Assembly: GCA_942490705.1 (NCBI GenBank)
Contig: CALNXY010000012.1
Coordinates: 496,001 to 560,000 of the forward strand
Direction of reading: 5' to 3'
DNA: 64,000 bases
DNA from: JAGRCP01 sp942490705
Lineage (GTDB): Bacteria > Chloroflexota > Anaerolineae > Caldilineales > Caldilineaceae
Positions within the stretch are counted from its first letter, which is position 1. Each line of letters begins with the position of its first letter. A program made the position numbers and the translations under genes. Under the pieces are notes generated by a model. The model searched no databases. It was not told where the DNA came from and saw only the letters and a list, made by a program, of their open reading frames with translations. Below are positions 46,023 through 52,941 of this stretch, piece by piece.

Positions 46023-47858
46023 TTACCGGTCTACTTCGCCGAGGACGATGTCGATCGAACCGATGTTGGTGACGATGTCCGAGAGCATGTGGCCCCGGCT
46101 CATTTTGGCGATGGCGTAGAGATTGTTGAAGCTTGGCCCGCGTACATGCAGCCGATAGGGTTTGCCGGAACCGTCGCTGTAGACGTAAAAGCCCAACTCG
46201 CCTTTGCTTGCTTCGATGCCGTGATAGAACATGCCGGGCGGTACGTGGAAGCCTTCGGTCACCAGCTTGAAGTGGTGGATCAGCGCTTCCATGCTGACGT
46301 CTAGCTCGGCGCGGGGTGGCAGGCTGATCTTGCGATCATCCGTCTTGTAGAGACCCTCAGGCAGTTTCTGGATTGCCTGTTCAATAATGCGCAGGCTCTG
46401 ACGCATCTCTTCCATGCGGATGACATAGCGTCCGTAGCAATCGCCATCCGTGCTGACGGGCACCTCAAAGTCATAATTTTCGTACCCGCTGTAGGGCATG
46501 TCGCGCCGCAGGTCCCAATCCACGCCGCTGCCGCGCAGCATCGGGCCGGTGAGCCCCATGTTGATCGCTTCTTCGCGGCTTAGGTAGCCAACGTCACGCA
46601 GGCGCTCTTCCCAGAGCGGACCATGGGTGAGCATCTGCTCGTAGTCGTCGATGTAGCCCGGCATGACATCCAGGAACTTGCGCAGCTCTGGCACGAAAGC
46701 GGGCGGCAAGTCTGCCCACACACCGCCGATGCGAATATAGCTGAGGGTCAAGCGCGCGCCGCAGACCATCTCAAAGAGATCGAGAATGCGCTCCCGTTCG
46801 CGTGTGGCATACATGAGCAGGCTCATCCCTGTGCCCGAAACGTCCAGCACATGGGTGGAAAGCCAAATGAGGTGCGAAGCAATGCGCTGCAACTCGCTCA
46901 TCATCACGCGAATCACCTGGGCGCGCTCGGGGATCTCCACACCCAGCATCTGTTCCACAGCCAGCACATAGCCAAAGTTGTTGTTCATGGACGAGACGTA
47001 GTCCATGCGGTCCGTATAGTAGACGAAGTCCTTATAGCGTTTGTTTTCGCCGGTCTTCTCAAACCCACTGTGCAGAAAGCCCAAGTCCGGATCGACGTTG
47101 ACGACAGTCTCGCCATCCAGCTCAACCACCAGACGCAAGACGCCGTGGGTGCTGGGATGGTGCGGCCCCATGTTGATGATCATGTTTTCCCGGTTCATGC
47201 CCGGGGGCAGGATGGGCGGCAAGCTTTCCGACGGCAATATCTGCGTACCAAGCGTAGAAAAAAGCGGATCATCAAACGTCATGGAGAAGGGTACTTCTTC
47301 ACCCCCGAGGGGGATATCTTTGCGCAGAGGGTGATTGGGCCAACTGTGCGGCATCAGGATGCGCCGGAGATCCGGATGACCCTCAAAGCGAATGCCCATG
47401 AGGTCGAAGACTTCGCGTTCCGGCCAGGTGGCGCCTTGGAAGACGGACGTCAATGACGGCGCAACCGCTTCCTCGCCGTTGTCTAGCGGGCAGACAATCG
47501 CCAAATGTTGTTTGCGGTTATAAGAACGCAGCTGGTAGACGGTCTGGAACCGCTCTGCGTCTGCGCCGATTGGCAACTTGGAGCGGTCGATCGACGAAAC
47601 ATCGACCAGGGCTTCATAGGCCAAATCGGGTTCATCGCGCACGAACTGGGCTAGTTCGACCAGACGGTTGGGCGTCACATAAATGACTTGTTGGCCGTTC
47701 TGTAAACCGCTGCCAAGGATATCCTCGCCAAAGCGCTCGACGATGCGGCGCATGTCCTCGGTATCGCCTTCGGGGGCGGGCGCGAGCGAGGGAATCGACG
47801 GGTCGTTGAGGCCGGGCAGCGTTTCGTAATCGCGGCGAGCAGGAGAGACATTCAACAT
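46023..47858 (-). CDS. nuoCD: Fused NADH-quinone oxidoreductase subunits C and D
   Basis: A 611-residue fusion. The NuoC part (about 30-205) has 'GATWPEREVFDLMGIRFEGH' and 'RRILMPHSWPNHPLRKDIPL'. The NuoD part (about 225-611) has 'NMGPHHPSTHGVLRLVVELD', whose His contributes to the quinone head-group site. It also has 'PDLGFLHSGFEKTGENK', 'DRMDYVSSMNNNFGY', 'SKGELGFYVYSDGSGKPYR' and the C-terminal 'DIVTNIGSIDIVLGEVDR'. It forms the quinone-binding module with NuoB and NuoH. The fusion is known in several phyla. Confidence 0.95.
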   Translation of the reverse strand: MLNVSPARRDYETLPGLNDPSIPSLAPAPEGDTEDMRRIVERFGEDILGSGLQNGQQVIYVTPNRLVELAQFVRDEPDLAYEALVDVSSIDRSKLPIGADAERFQTVYQLRSYNRKQHLAIVCPLDNGEEAVAPSLTSVFQGATWPEREVFDLMGIRFEGHPDLRRILMPHSWPNHPLRKDIPLGGEEVPFSMTFDDPLFSTLGTQILPSESLPPILPPGMNRENMIINMGPHHPSTHGVLRLVVELDGETVVNVDPDLGFLHSGFEKTGENKRYKDFVYYTDRMDYVSSMNNNFGYVLAVEQMLGVEIPERAQVIRVMMSELQRIASHLIWLSTHVLDVSGTGMSLLMYATRERERILDLFEMVCGARLTLSYIRIGGVWADLPPAFVPELRKFLDVMPGYIDDYEQMLTHGPLWEERLRDVGYLSREEAINMGLTGPMLRGSGVDWDLRRDMPYSGYENYDFEVPVSTDGDCYGRYVIRMEEMRQSLRIIEQAIQKLPEGLYKTDDRKISLPPRAELDVSMEALIHHFKLVTEGFHVPPGMFYHGIEASKGELGFYVYSDGSGKPYRLHVRGPSFNNLYAIAKMSRGHMLSDIVTNIGSIDIVLGEVDR

Positions 47859-47875
47859 GGTTGGCTCCGATTCCC

Positions 47876-48430
47876 TTAAGCGATCTGCTTTTTGCTTAGC
47901 GTCGTCAGCGAGTCGATATCTTCGGGCACAACAATCGTCTGCTTGGCCGCCGCGGCGTACTGGGCAAATGTTTCGTTCTTCTGCTTCTCCCGCAGCTTGT
48001 CAAGGGCATAGAGAAGCGCCTCCGGGCGGGGCGGACAGCCCGGCACATAGACATCTACGGGAATAATCTTGTCTACGCCTTGCACGATCGCGTAATTGTT
48101 GAACGGCCCACCGGCGCTGGCGCATATCCCCATCGCGATGACCCATTTAGGCTCCAGCATTTGGTCATGGATGCGCTTGATGACGGGCGCCATTTTGTTG
48201 GAAACGCGCCCCGAGACGATCATCAAATCCGCTTGCCGCGGGCTGGCCCGGAAGAGCTCAGACCCATAGCGGGCAATGTCGTGACGTGCGGTGCCACTGG
48301 CGATCATTTCGATTGCACAACATGCGAGACCAAAGAGTAGCGGCCAGGTGCTATTCTGGCGGCTCCAGTTAACGAGGTTTTCCAGTGATGTTGTCAGAAT
48401 GCCTTCTGGAACTTTGTCTTCAAGACCCAT
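47876..48430 (-). CDS. nuoB: NADH-quinone oxidoreductase subunit B, cluster N2 (complete cluster)
   Basis: A 184-residue subunit with all N2 [4Fe-4S] ligands: adjacent Cys 37 and 38 (GLACCAIEM), Cys 103 (MGICASAGG) and Cys 132 (VPGCPPRPE). N2 donates electrons to quinone. GAGG precedes the ATG. The 17-bp gap to nuoCD and 65-bp gap from nuoA indicate one operon. The plus-strand nuo cluster lacks this gene. Confidence 0.95.
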   Translation of the reverse strand: MGLEDKVPEGILTTSLENLVNWSRQNSTWPLLFGLACCAIEMIASGTARHDIARYGSELFRASPRQADLMIVSGRVSNKMAPVIKRIHDQMLEPKWVIAMGICASAGGPFNNYAIVQGVDKIIPVDVYVPGCPPRPEALLYALDKLREKQKNETFAQYAAAAKQTIVVPEDIDSLTTLSKKQIA

Positions 48431-48495
48431 CTGTCTACCTCAGATGCAAACCCCGAAACCGGGGACGATGAAGCGATCAAGCTACGATACGATGC

Positions 48496-48852
48496 TTAAC
48501 TCCAGTCGAGCGCGCCCTTTTTCCATTCGTAAAGCAGGCCAACAACCAGGATAAAGAGGAATGGGAGCATTGGGATCATGGCCGACCAACGCAGGTCGCG
48601 CAGCACGACGGCCCACGGATACATGAAAATCACCTCAATATCAAAGAGAATAAAGAGCATGGCGACCAAGAAGTATTTGACCGGGAAACGCCGGCGCGCA
48701 TCGGCGAAAGGAATAATCCCGGATTCGTAAGGCTCTTTCTTCTGTTTGTTATCACGCCGGGGACCAAAAATCGTGGGGACAATGACGGCGATTGCAGCGA
48801 AGATGGCAGCTACAATCACTAGGATCAACAATGGAAGATAATCAATGGCCAC
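48496..48852 (-). CDS. nuoA: NADH-quinone oxidoreductase subunit A (complete cluster)
   Basis: A 118-residue three-helix subunit, starting with GTG (GAGGTG 5 nt upstream). The conserved loop 'KEPYESGIIPFADARRRFPV' and 'FDIEVIFMYPWAVVL' are family hallmarks, and the end is EWKKGALDWS. It is the first gene of the fourteen-subunit cluster. Two tandem 17-bp repeats lie just upstream of its ribosome-binding site, and the predicted promoter is about 365 bp away. Confidence 0.94.
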   Translation of the reverse strand: MAIDYLPLLILVIVAAIFAAIAVIVPTIFGPRRDNKQKKEPYESGIIPFADARRRFPVKYFLVAMLFILFDIEVIFMYPWAVVLRDLRWSAMIPMLPFLFILVVGLLYEWKKGALDWS

Positions 48853-48864
48853 AAATTCACCTCA

Positions 48865-48898
48865 ATGATAACCAAGTAGATATGATAACCAAGTAGAT
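48865..48898 (-). repeat. Two tandem 17-bp repeats upstream of nuoA
   Basis: ATGATAACCAAGTAGAT occurs twice without a gap (48865-48881 and 48882-48898), ending 12 bp from the nuoA GTG start. It lies in the mRNA leader close to the ribosome-binding site, so it could affect translation or bind a regulator. Confidence 0.85.
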
Positions 48899-48972
48899 CG
48901 AGCCGATCCTGCCGACGAAAAGCGCTTCTTCACAGCCTGGCAACGTGAAAGCAAATGGCTGCTAAGCAAACA

Positions 48973-49006
48973 ATTGACCCAACACCTGTGTCTGTGTTGA
49001 GTCAAT
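48973..49006 (-). promoter_or_regulatory. 13-bp-arm inverted repeat in the minus-strand nuo leader
   Basis: ATTGACCCAACAC (48973-48985) and GTGTTGAGTCAAT (48994-49006) pair at 12 of 13 positions around an 8-nt loop. It could be a leader hairpin or a dimeric-regulator site. No T-run follows. Confidence 0.55.
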
Positions 49007-49218
49007 ACGGCACAACCGTGTACGATATTGCAACAGTATATAACGTGTACCGACTGGTACCTAAGAATCAAACGGAGTAACTGACGATCGGCGTAGCTGG
49101 TAATCGACCTAATCGATCTTCATTGGCGTCAAACAGAGGCGATCTTTTGCACCCAATCTCCCCCATCTCCTACCCCATAGACCAACATACTTACCGACTA
49201 CGTCAACGACGATTGTAG

Positions 49219-49248
49219 ATTTTATCACGAGCGCTTGTGCAGTGTCAA
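49219..49248 (-). promoter_or_regulatory. Sigma70-like promoter for the complete nuo cluster
   Basis: On the minus strand a perfect TTGACA (49248-49243) and TAAAAT (49224-49219) are separated by 18 bp. The predicted start is near 49212, leaving a leader of about 360 nt before nuoA. Confidence 0.65.
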
Positions 49249-49276
49249 TTTTGTGGCGTGAACCTTGTGAAAATTG
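49246..49276. promoter_or_regulatory. Inverted repeat overlapping the minus-strand -35 box
   Basis: CAATTTT (49246-49252) and AAAATTG (49270-49276) are perfect 7-bp arms 17 bp apart, located between the two divergent promoters and covering part of the TTGACA box. Candidate operator; regulator unknown. Confidence 0.4.
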
Positions 49277-49311
49277 GTACAGGCACTTGCAATCGATGGG
49301 TCGAAATATTT

Positions 49312-49340
49312 TTGAGCCCTTCTGTAGGCTGTGCTACAAT
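49312..49340 (+). promoter_or_regulatory. Sigma70-like promoter for the membrane-arm-only nuo cluster
   Basis: TTGAGC (49312-49317) and TACAAT (49335-49340) are spaced by exactly 17 bp. The predicted start is near 49347. A 7-bp inverted repeat (CGTTTGT/ACAAACG, 49347-49374) begins at the transcription start. Confidence 0.6.
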
Positions 49341-49385
49341 GGCATGCGTTTGTTTGTGCCCTCTGGTACAAACGAATCTGTGAAC

Positions 49386-49414
49386 TCTGATTCTGGTTCG
49401 TTCTGATTCTGGTT
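49386..49414 (+). repeat. 13-bp direct repeat in the plus-strand nuo leader
   Basis: TCTGATTCTGGTT occurs at 49386-49398 and 49402-49414, with 16 bp between starts. It lies shortly downstream of the predicted transcription start. Confidence 0.7.
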
Positions 49415-49495
49415 GGTTTCGGCGTATGGCCGACTGTCTAGTAGCTCGTAAGATGCAGCCTGATAACAGCCTGATAAATGTCATTATTGCATTCT

Positions 49496-49541
49496 AATCT
49501 TTTCGGATATCAAACCCGTGTGCTATGATGTCGAAAAGATT
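49496..49541 (+). promoter_or_regulatory. Perfect 10-bp inverted repeat around a second -10-like element
   Basis: AATCTTTTCG (49496-49505) and CGAAAAGATT (49532-49541) are exact inverse copies. Between them lies TATGAT (49524-49529), with a weak TTTCGG 17 bp upstream. It could be an operator over a secondary promoter, or a leader stem. Confidence 0.45.
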
Positions 49542-49604
49542 GTTCATTTCTACACAAACCAGCCTGAAACAGCGCTTCCGTCTCACGCGATGGCAAACCG
49601 CCAG

Positions 49605-49618
49605 GACGCTTCGGCGTC
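49605..49618 (+). ncRNA. UUCG-tetraloop hairpin in the plus-strand nuo leader
   Basis: GACGC-TTCG-GCGTC forms a stable tetraloop hairpin. Two further small stems (around GACA/TGTC and CGAC/GTCG) follow before 49650, indicating a structured 5' leader. No known riboswitch class was recognised. Confidence 0.4.
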
Positions 49619-49701
49619 GACATTTTGTCTCGACTTCGTGGTCGGAATAAGGCATCCGGGATCGAAAGAACACGTCTAGTTTAGATTCACCTTAGGGGTG
49701 C

Positions 49702-50064
49702 ATGGGTATGCTTCCAAACTATCTATTTGTTCTGATACTCAGCACAGTCGCGCTGATTATTCCAGTTGCTGCGATCACGATCGGTCATTTTCTTGGCCCG
49801 CGTCGACCTGATCCCGTCAAGAATGATACGTACGAGAGCGGTGTGGAAACGATTGGCGATACGTGGGTGCAGTTTCGTGCCCAGTATTATCTTATCGGCC
49901 TTATCTTCTTGATTTTCGATGTGGAAGTCATCTTTCTCTTCCCGATAGCCTTAGCCTTCGAGGAATTGAATCTGCTCTCGACGCTGGCCGTGATAGCCTT
50001 CGTGTTGATTCTGCTGCTCGGCCTGCTGCTGGAGTGGCGTAAGGGCGCCCTCGAGTGGGAATAA
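49702..50064 (+). CDS. nuoA: NADH-quinone oxidoreductase subunit A, second copy (membrane-arm cluster)
   Basis: A 120-residue three-helix protein with 'GPRRPDPVKNDTYESGVETI', 'FDVEVIFLFPIALAFEEL' and the end EWRKGALEWE, all typical of NuoA. It is clearly diverged from the copy at 48496. AGGGGTG precedes the start; a second ATG two codons in is an alternative. NuoA normally packs against NuoH and NuoJ beside the quinone chamber. The next gene is nuoH rather than nuoB, which is the first sign that this cluster lacks the peripheral arm. Confidence 0.93.
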   Translation: MGMLPNYLFVLILSTVALIIPVAAITIGHFLGPRRPDPVKNDTYESGVETIGDTWVQFRAQYYLIGLIFLIFDVEVIFLFPIALAFEELNLLSTLAVIAFVLILLLGLLLEWRKGALEWE

Positions 50065-50152
50065 TAGGTAGAGGCAGTCCTTGGCTGCAGATGCGGCTTT
50101 CTGCAACTGCTGCAACTGCATCTTCTGCACTGATACCGTGGAGGAATTAAGT

Positions 50153-51373
50153 ATGTGGGAATGGAGTGACGCTCTCACGCAGCTACAGGTGAATCTGGGG
50201 GCGCCGGAAGGACCTGCGCGTCTCGTCGCTTATGGCGTTGGCGCGTTTATTTTGGTCAACGGGGCGCTGGTGCTTGCCTTGCTGCTGATTTGGATCACGC
50301 GCAAGGTGATTAGTCGCATCCAGGATCGGATCGGCCCCAATCGTCAAGGGCCGTACGGTCTCTTCCAGACGGTGGCAGATGCACTGAAGCTGCTTTCTAA
50401 AGAGGACATTACGCCGACCCACGCCGACAAGCCTTCCTACAATCTGGCGCCAGTTTTAGATGTCTTTGGCGTACTGCTCACGCTGGTCGTCATCGTTTGG
50501 GCCCCTGGTGTCGTCGGCGCAGATCTGAATATCGGCGTGCCTTTCTTGGTGGCGTTGGGTGCAATCGGCATCATGTCCGCTCTGATGGCGGGCTGGAGCA
50601 GCAACAACAAGTATGCGTTGCTAGCTGGCTTCCGCGTGGTAGCCCAATTGCTCAGCTATGAGATTCCCATGGTGCTTGCCATGTACGTGCCGGTGCTGCT
50701 CATCGGTAGCATGAAGTTGGGCACAATTTCGGCTGCTCAGGGGCTCGAAATCTTTGGCTTTAATGTTGGTTTGGGGTGGTTTGTCTTTATTGTCCCCGCT
50801 GCCGCACTGATTTATCTGATCAGCGCTTTGGCTGAGGCTGAGCAGACCCCCTTCGATCTTCTGGAAGCGGAGTCCGAATTGATTGCCGGCTTTCACATTG
50901 AATATTCCGGCATGAAATTTGCGATGTTTTTCCTTGCTCAGTTTCTTAACAGCTTCTTTCTGGGCGCCATCGCCGTTATGCTCTTTCTCGGCGGCTATCA
51001 GGGTCCGTTCGTCGATCAGTTGCCCTTTCTTGGCTTCTTTTACTTCATGGCCAAAGCCTTTGCCGTCTATTTTTCCATCCAATGGATCAAGGGCACCTTC
51101 CCGCGTCTGCGTGTTGATCAGATGATGCAATTTGCCTGGAAGGTTCTTGTGCCATTGGTGCTGGCGTTGGTCCTGTGGCAGATGGTCGCTATGAAGTTGT
51201 TCGATGTCGGTTGGGCGCGAAATTTGTCGATTCTGGCCGGCAACCTGATCGTACTTGGCATCGTACTAAACGTCCTGAACAGCTATTACCGACGCCAGCG
51301 TGTTGTGACCAAGCGGGCGTTCGAACCCAAATCTCTGATTGGGGTCATGGAGCCTGTTTCGCTAGGCGATTAA
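50153..51373 (+). CDS. nuoH: NADH-quinone oxidoreductase subunit H, second copy (membrane-arm cluster)
   Basis: About 406 residues from the ATG at 50153, with GGAGG 8 nt upstream; the frame is open to 50081 but that part is Cys-rich and not homologous. The quinone-chamber segments are intact: 'RIGPNRQGPYGLFQTVADAL', 'KLLSKEDITPTHADKPSYNL', 'GWSSNNKYALLAGFRVVAQL' and 'AEAEQTPFDLLEAESELIAG'. It is about 80 residues longer than the copy at 39905, mainly in the N- and C-terminal parts. Intact acidic loops argue that it still works with a quinone-reducing or other redox partner. Confidence 0.94.
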   Translation: MWEWSDALTQLQVNLGAPEGPARLVAYGVGAFILVNGALVLALLLIWITRKVISRIQDRIGPNRQGPYGLFQTVADALKLLSKEDITPTHADKPSYNLAPVLDVFGVLLTLVVIVWAPGVVGADLNIGVPFLVALGAIGIMSALMAGWSSNNKYALLAGFRVVAQLLSYEIPMVLAMYVPVLLIGSMKLGTISAAQGLEIFGFNVGLGWFVFIVPAAALIYLISALAEAEQTPFDLLEAESELIAGFHIEYSGMKFAMFFLAQFLNSFFLGAIAVMLFLGGYQGPFVDQLPFLGFFYFMAKAFAVYFSIQWIKGTFPRLRVDQMMQFAWKVLVPLVLALVLWQMVAMKLFDVGWARNLSILAGNLIVLGIVLNVLNSYYRRQRVVTKRAFEPKSLIGVMEPVSLGD

Positions 51374-51499
51374 CAGTCGTTTACTCATCCGCAGTCGGCC
51401 CGCGCTCTATCTGTTGGCCGGCTGTTGTCTTGGATTTTAAGCGTTAATCAGCTGTGCATGTGAGACGCATGCCGCAATTTTTCGCAGAGGGTTAATCCC

Positions 51500-52030
51500 A
51501 TGCCTGAGTTTCTACAGCACTTACCGGTGCCGACGCTACAGCAAATGATTTTTGCGCCGCTGGCGATTTTTGTGGCTGGCTCGGCCCTGTTGGCTGCCGT
51601 TGCGCGTAATCTCTTTCACAGCGCATTGGGTCTTGTGGCGACGCTATTTGGCGTGGCGGGGCTCTATTTCATGCTCGAAGCCGAGTTTGTCGGCGTTAGC
51701 CAGGTGCTGGTCTACGTTGGCGCCATTGCCACGTTGATCACCTTTGCCATCATGCTCACGCGGGGCATGATGTACGGTGAAACGGCGCAACTGAACCGGC
51801 AGGCTTTGGCGAGCGCATTGATCGCCTCTCTCTTCTTCTTGGTTGTCATGGGCATCGTCTTCCAGATCCCCTGGCCAGAGGGCAATGTCGTTTTGGGCGA
51901 CGGCGAAGAACTTATTGCGCGGTTGGGCGAGCTCTTTGTCACAACCTACCTGGTCCCGTTTGAATTGCTGGCACTCTTGCTGCTTGTGGCGCTGACTGGC
52001 GCACTCTTGCTGGCCCGTGACCGGGGCTAA
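51500..52030 (+). CDS. nuoJ: NADH-quinone oxidoreductase subunit J, second copy (membrane-arm cluster)
   Basis: A 176-residue five-helix subunit. The pi-bulge helix region reads 'EAEFVGVSQVLVYVGAIATL'. The last helix 'PFELLALLLLVALTGALLLA' is typical. It lacks the Pro-rich tail of the copy at 38576. AGAGGG upstream supports the ATG. The nuoI gene expected between H and J in standard clusters is absent: only 126 bp separate nuoH and nuoJ. Confidence 0.93.
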   Translation: MPEFLQHLPVPTLQQMIFAPLAIFVAGSALLAAVARNLFHSALGLVATLFGVAGLYFMLEAEFVGVSQVLVYVGAIATLITFAIMLTRGMMYGETAQLNRQALASALIASLFFLVVMGIVFQIPWPEGNVVLGDGEELIARLGELFVTTYLVPFELLALLLLVALTGALLLARDRG

Positions 52031-52135
52031 ATGACGCACTGGGACGATTTTCTTACCTGATTGCGGAAGCGCAACCAGCATTCGGCATCATCGATTAGAC
52101 TGGACCCAAGGTCTTAAACGCGGAGAACTCATCCG

Positions 52136-52447
52136 ATGGTTGAACAAACTTGGTACTTGGCACTGGCAGCGTTTGTCTTTAGCTGTGGTCTCTATGCCTC
52201 CATGGCGCGGCGCAACGCCATTGCGGTGTTGATCGGCATTGAGTTGATGCTGAATGCTGTGAACATCAACTTGATTACCTTTTGGCGCTATGGCGTCAAC
52301 GTCGATCAGCTGGCCGGGCAAGTCTTTTCGATTTTCGTAATTGCGATTGCCGGCGCCGAGGCTGCCGTCGGTTTGGCATTGATCATTTCAGTCTATCGAA
52401 CCCGCAAGACGGTTCAGCTGGATGAGTTAGATACGTTGCGCGGCTGA
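52136..52447 (+). CDS. nuoK: NADH-quinone oxidoreductase subunit K, second copy (membrane-arm cluster)
   Basis: A 103-residue three-helix subunit with both membrane Glu residues, in 'LIGIELMLNAVNINLITF' and 'IAGAEAAVGLALIIS'. Key residues for proton transfer are thus conserved. It is followed after 14 nt by a small TPR-membrane protein gene instead of directly by nuoL. Confidence 0.94.
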   Translation: MVEQTWYLALAAFVFSCGLYASMARRNAIAVLIGIELMLNAVNINLITFWRYGVNVDQLAGQVFSIFVIAIAGAEAAVGLALIISVYRTRKTVQLDELDTLRG

Positions 52448-52461
52448 TACGCGTTTGATTC

Positions 52462-52815
52462 ATGCCCAAAGAGGAACTAACCGGTACACTTGAAGAGCAG
52501 TGTGATTTTCTCTATGCATTGGCCGTCGACAAGATGGCGCAAGGCAACTTCACCGGCGCCGCGCATGTCTTGAAGGAAATTGTCAAGTACGCACCGGACT
52601 ATCCAGGCGCACAAGAGTTGCTGGCGGATGCCCGGCAGCGGAAGGCTGAGCAGCGCAATCTTGTTTTGCTGGCGTTATTGGGTCTCTCTGTCGGGGTCTT
52701 CATCGGATCGACCTTCGGCGTTGCCAACGACCTGTTGCTTTTTCTTTATGCCGGCGTCGGAGCCCTTGGCGGTTATGCGCTTGGCAACTTGTTTTATAGC
52801 TATCGCCGCTCATAA
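52462..52815 (+). CDS. Undescribed TPR plus two-TM protein in the nuo cluster
   Basis: A 117-residue protein. Residues of about 13-60 form a helical pair with a TPR-like pattern ('LYALAVDKMAQGNFTGAAHV', then 'LKEIVKYAPDYPGA'). A basic stretch (RQRKAEQR) is followed by two hydrophobic helices (about 67-85 and 89-110) and a short basic tail YSYRRS. The topology suggests a cytoplasmic TPR domain anchored in the inner membrane. It lies 14 nt after nuoK and 126 bp before nuoL. A role in assembly or docking of the second complex is inferred from position only; no family was recognised. Confidence 0.75.
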   Translation: MPKEELTGTLEEQCDFLYALAVDKMAQGNFTGAAHVLKEIVKYAPDYPGAQELLADARQRKAEQRNLVLLALLGLSVGVFIGSTFGVANDLLLFLYAGVGALGGYALGNLFYSYRRS

Positions 52816-52941
52816 TATTCGGCTGCAGTGCGCTAGCTGCGACCGCCGCGGTTCGGTGCTGAATCGGTTGTACCAGCATTCGTATGTTCTCAGATCGCAC
52901 AGTTGTGCGGTGGCATAAACCACGAGAATGAGGTTTGAGCT

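Larger units (their letters stand above)
48853..49701. other. 849-bp divergent regulatory region between the two nuo clusters
   Basis: No convincing coding sequence was found. The region is richer in A+T than its surroundings and carries two back-to-back promoters with their -35 elements about 63 bp apart, giving leaders of about 360 nt (minus) and 355 nt (plus). Also present are tandem 17-bp and 13-bp repeats, at least three inverted repeats and a UUCG hairpin, listed separately. Short open frames here lack family resemblance. Confidence 0.75.

Noticed and set aside
49246..49276. Rex (NADH-sensing repressor) operator between the nuo promoters
   Set aside because: TTGTG half-site-like sequences are present, but the full TTGTGA-N6-TCACAA type palindrome is not. 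Kept only as an unnamed inverted repeat.
49245..49484. 79-codon minus-strand open frame in the divergent nuo region
   Set aside because: It covers both predicted promoters, is rich in Arg/Thr/Gln without pattern, and has no ribosome-binding site.
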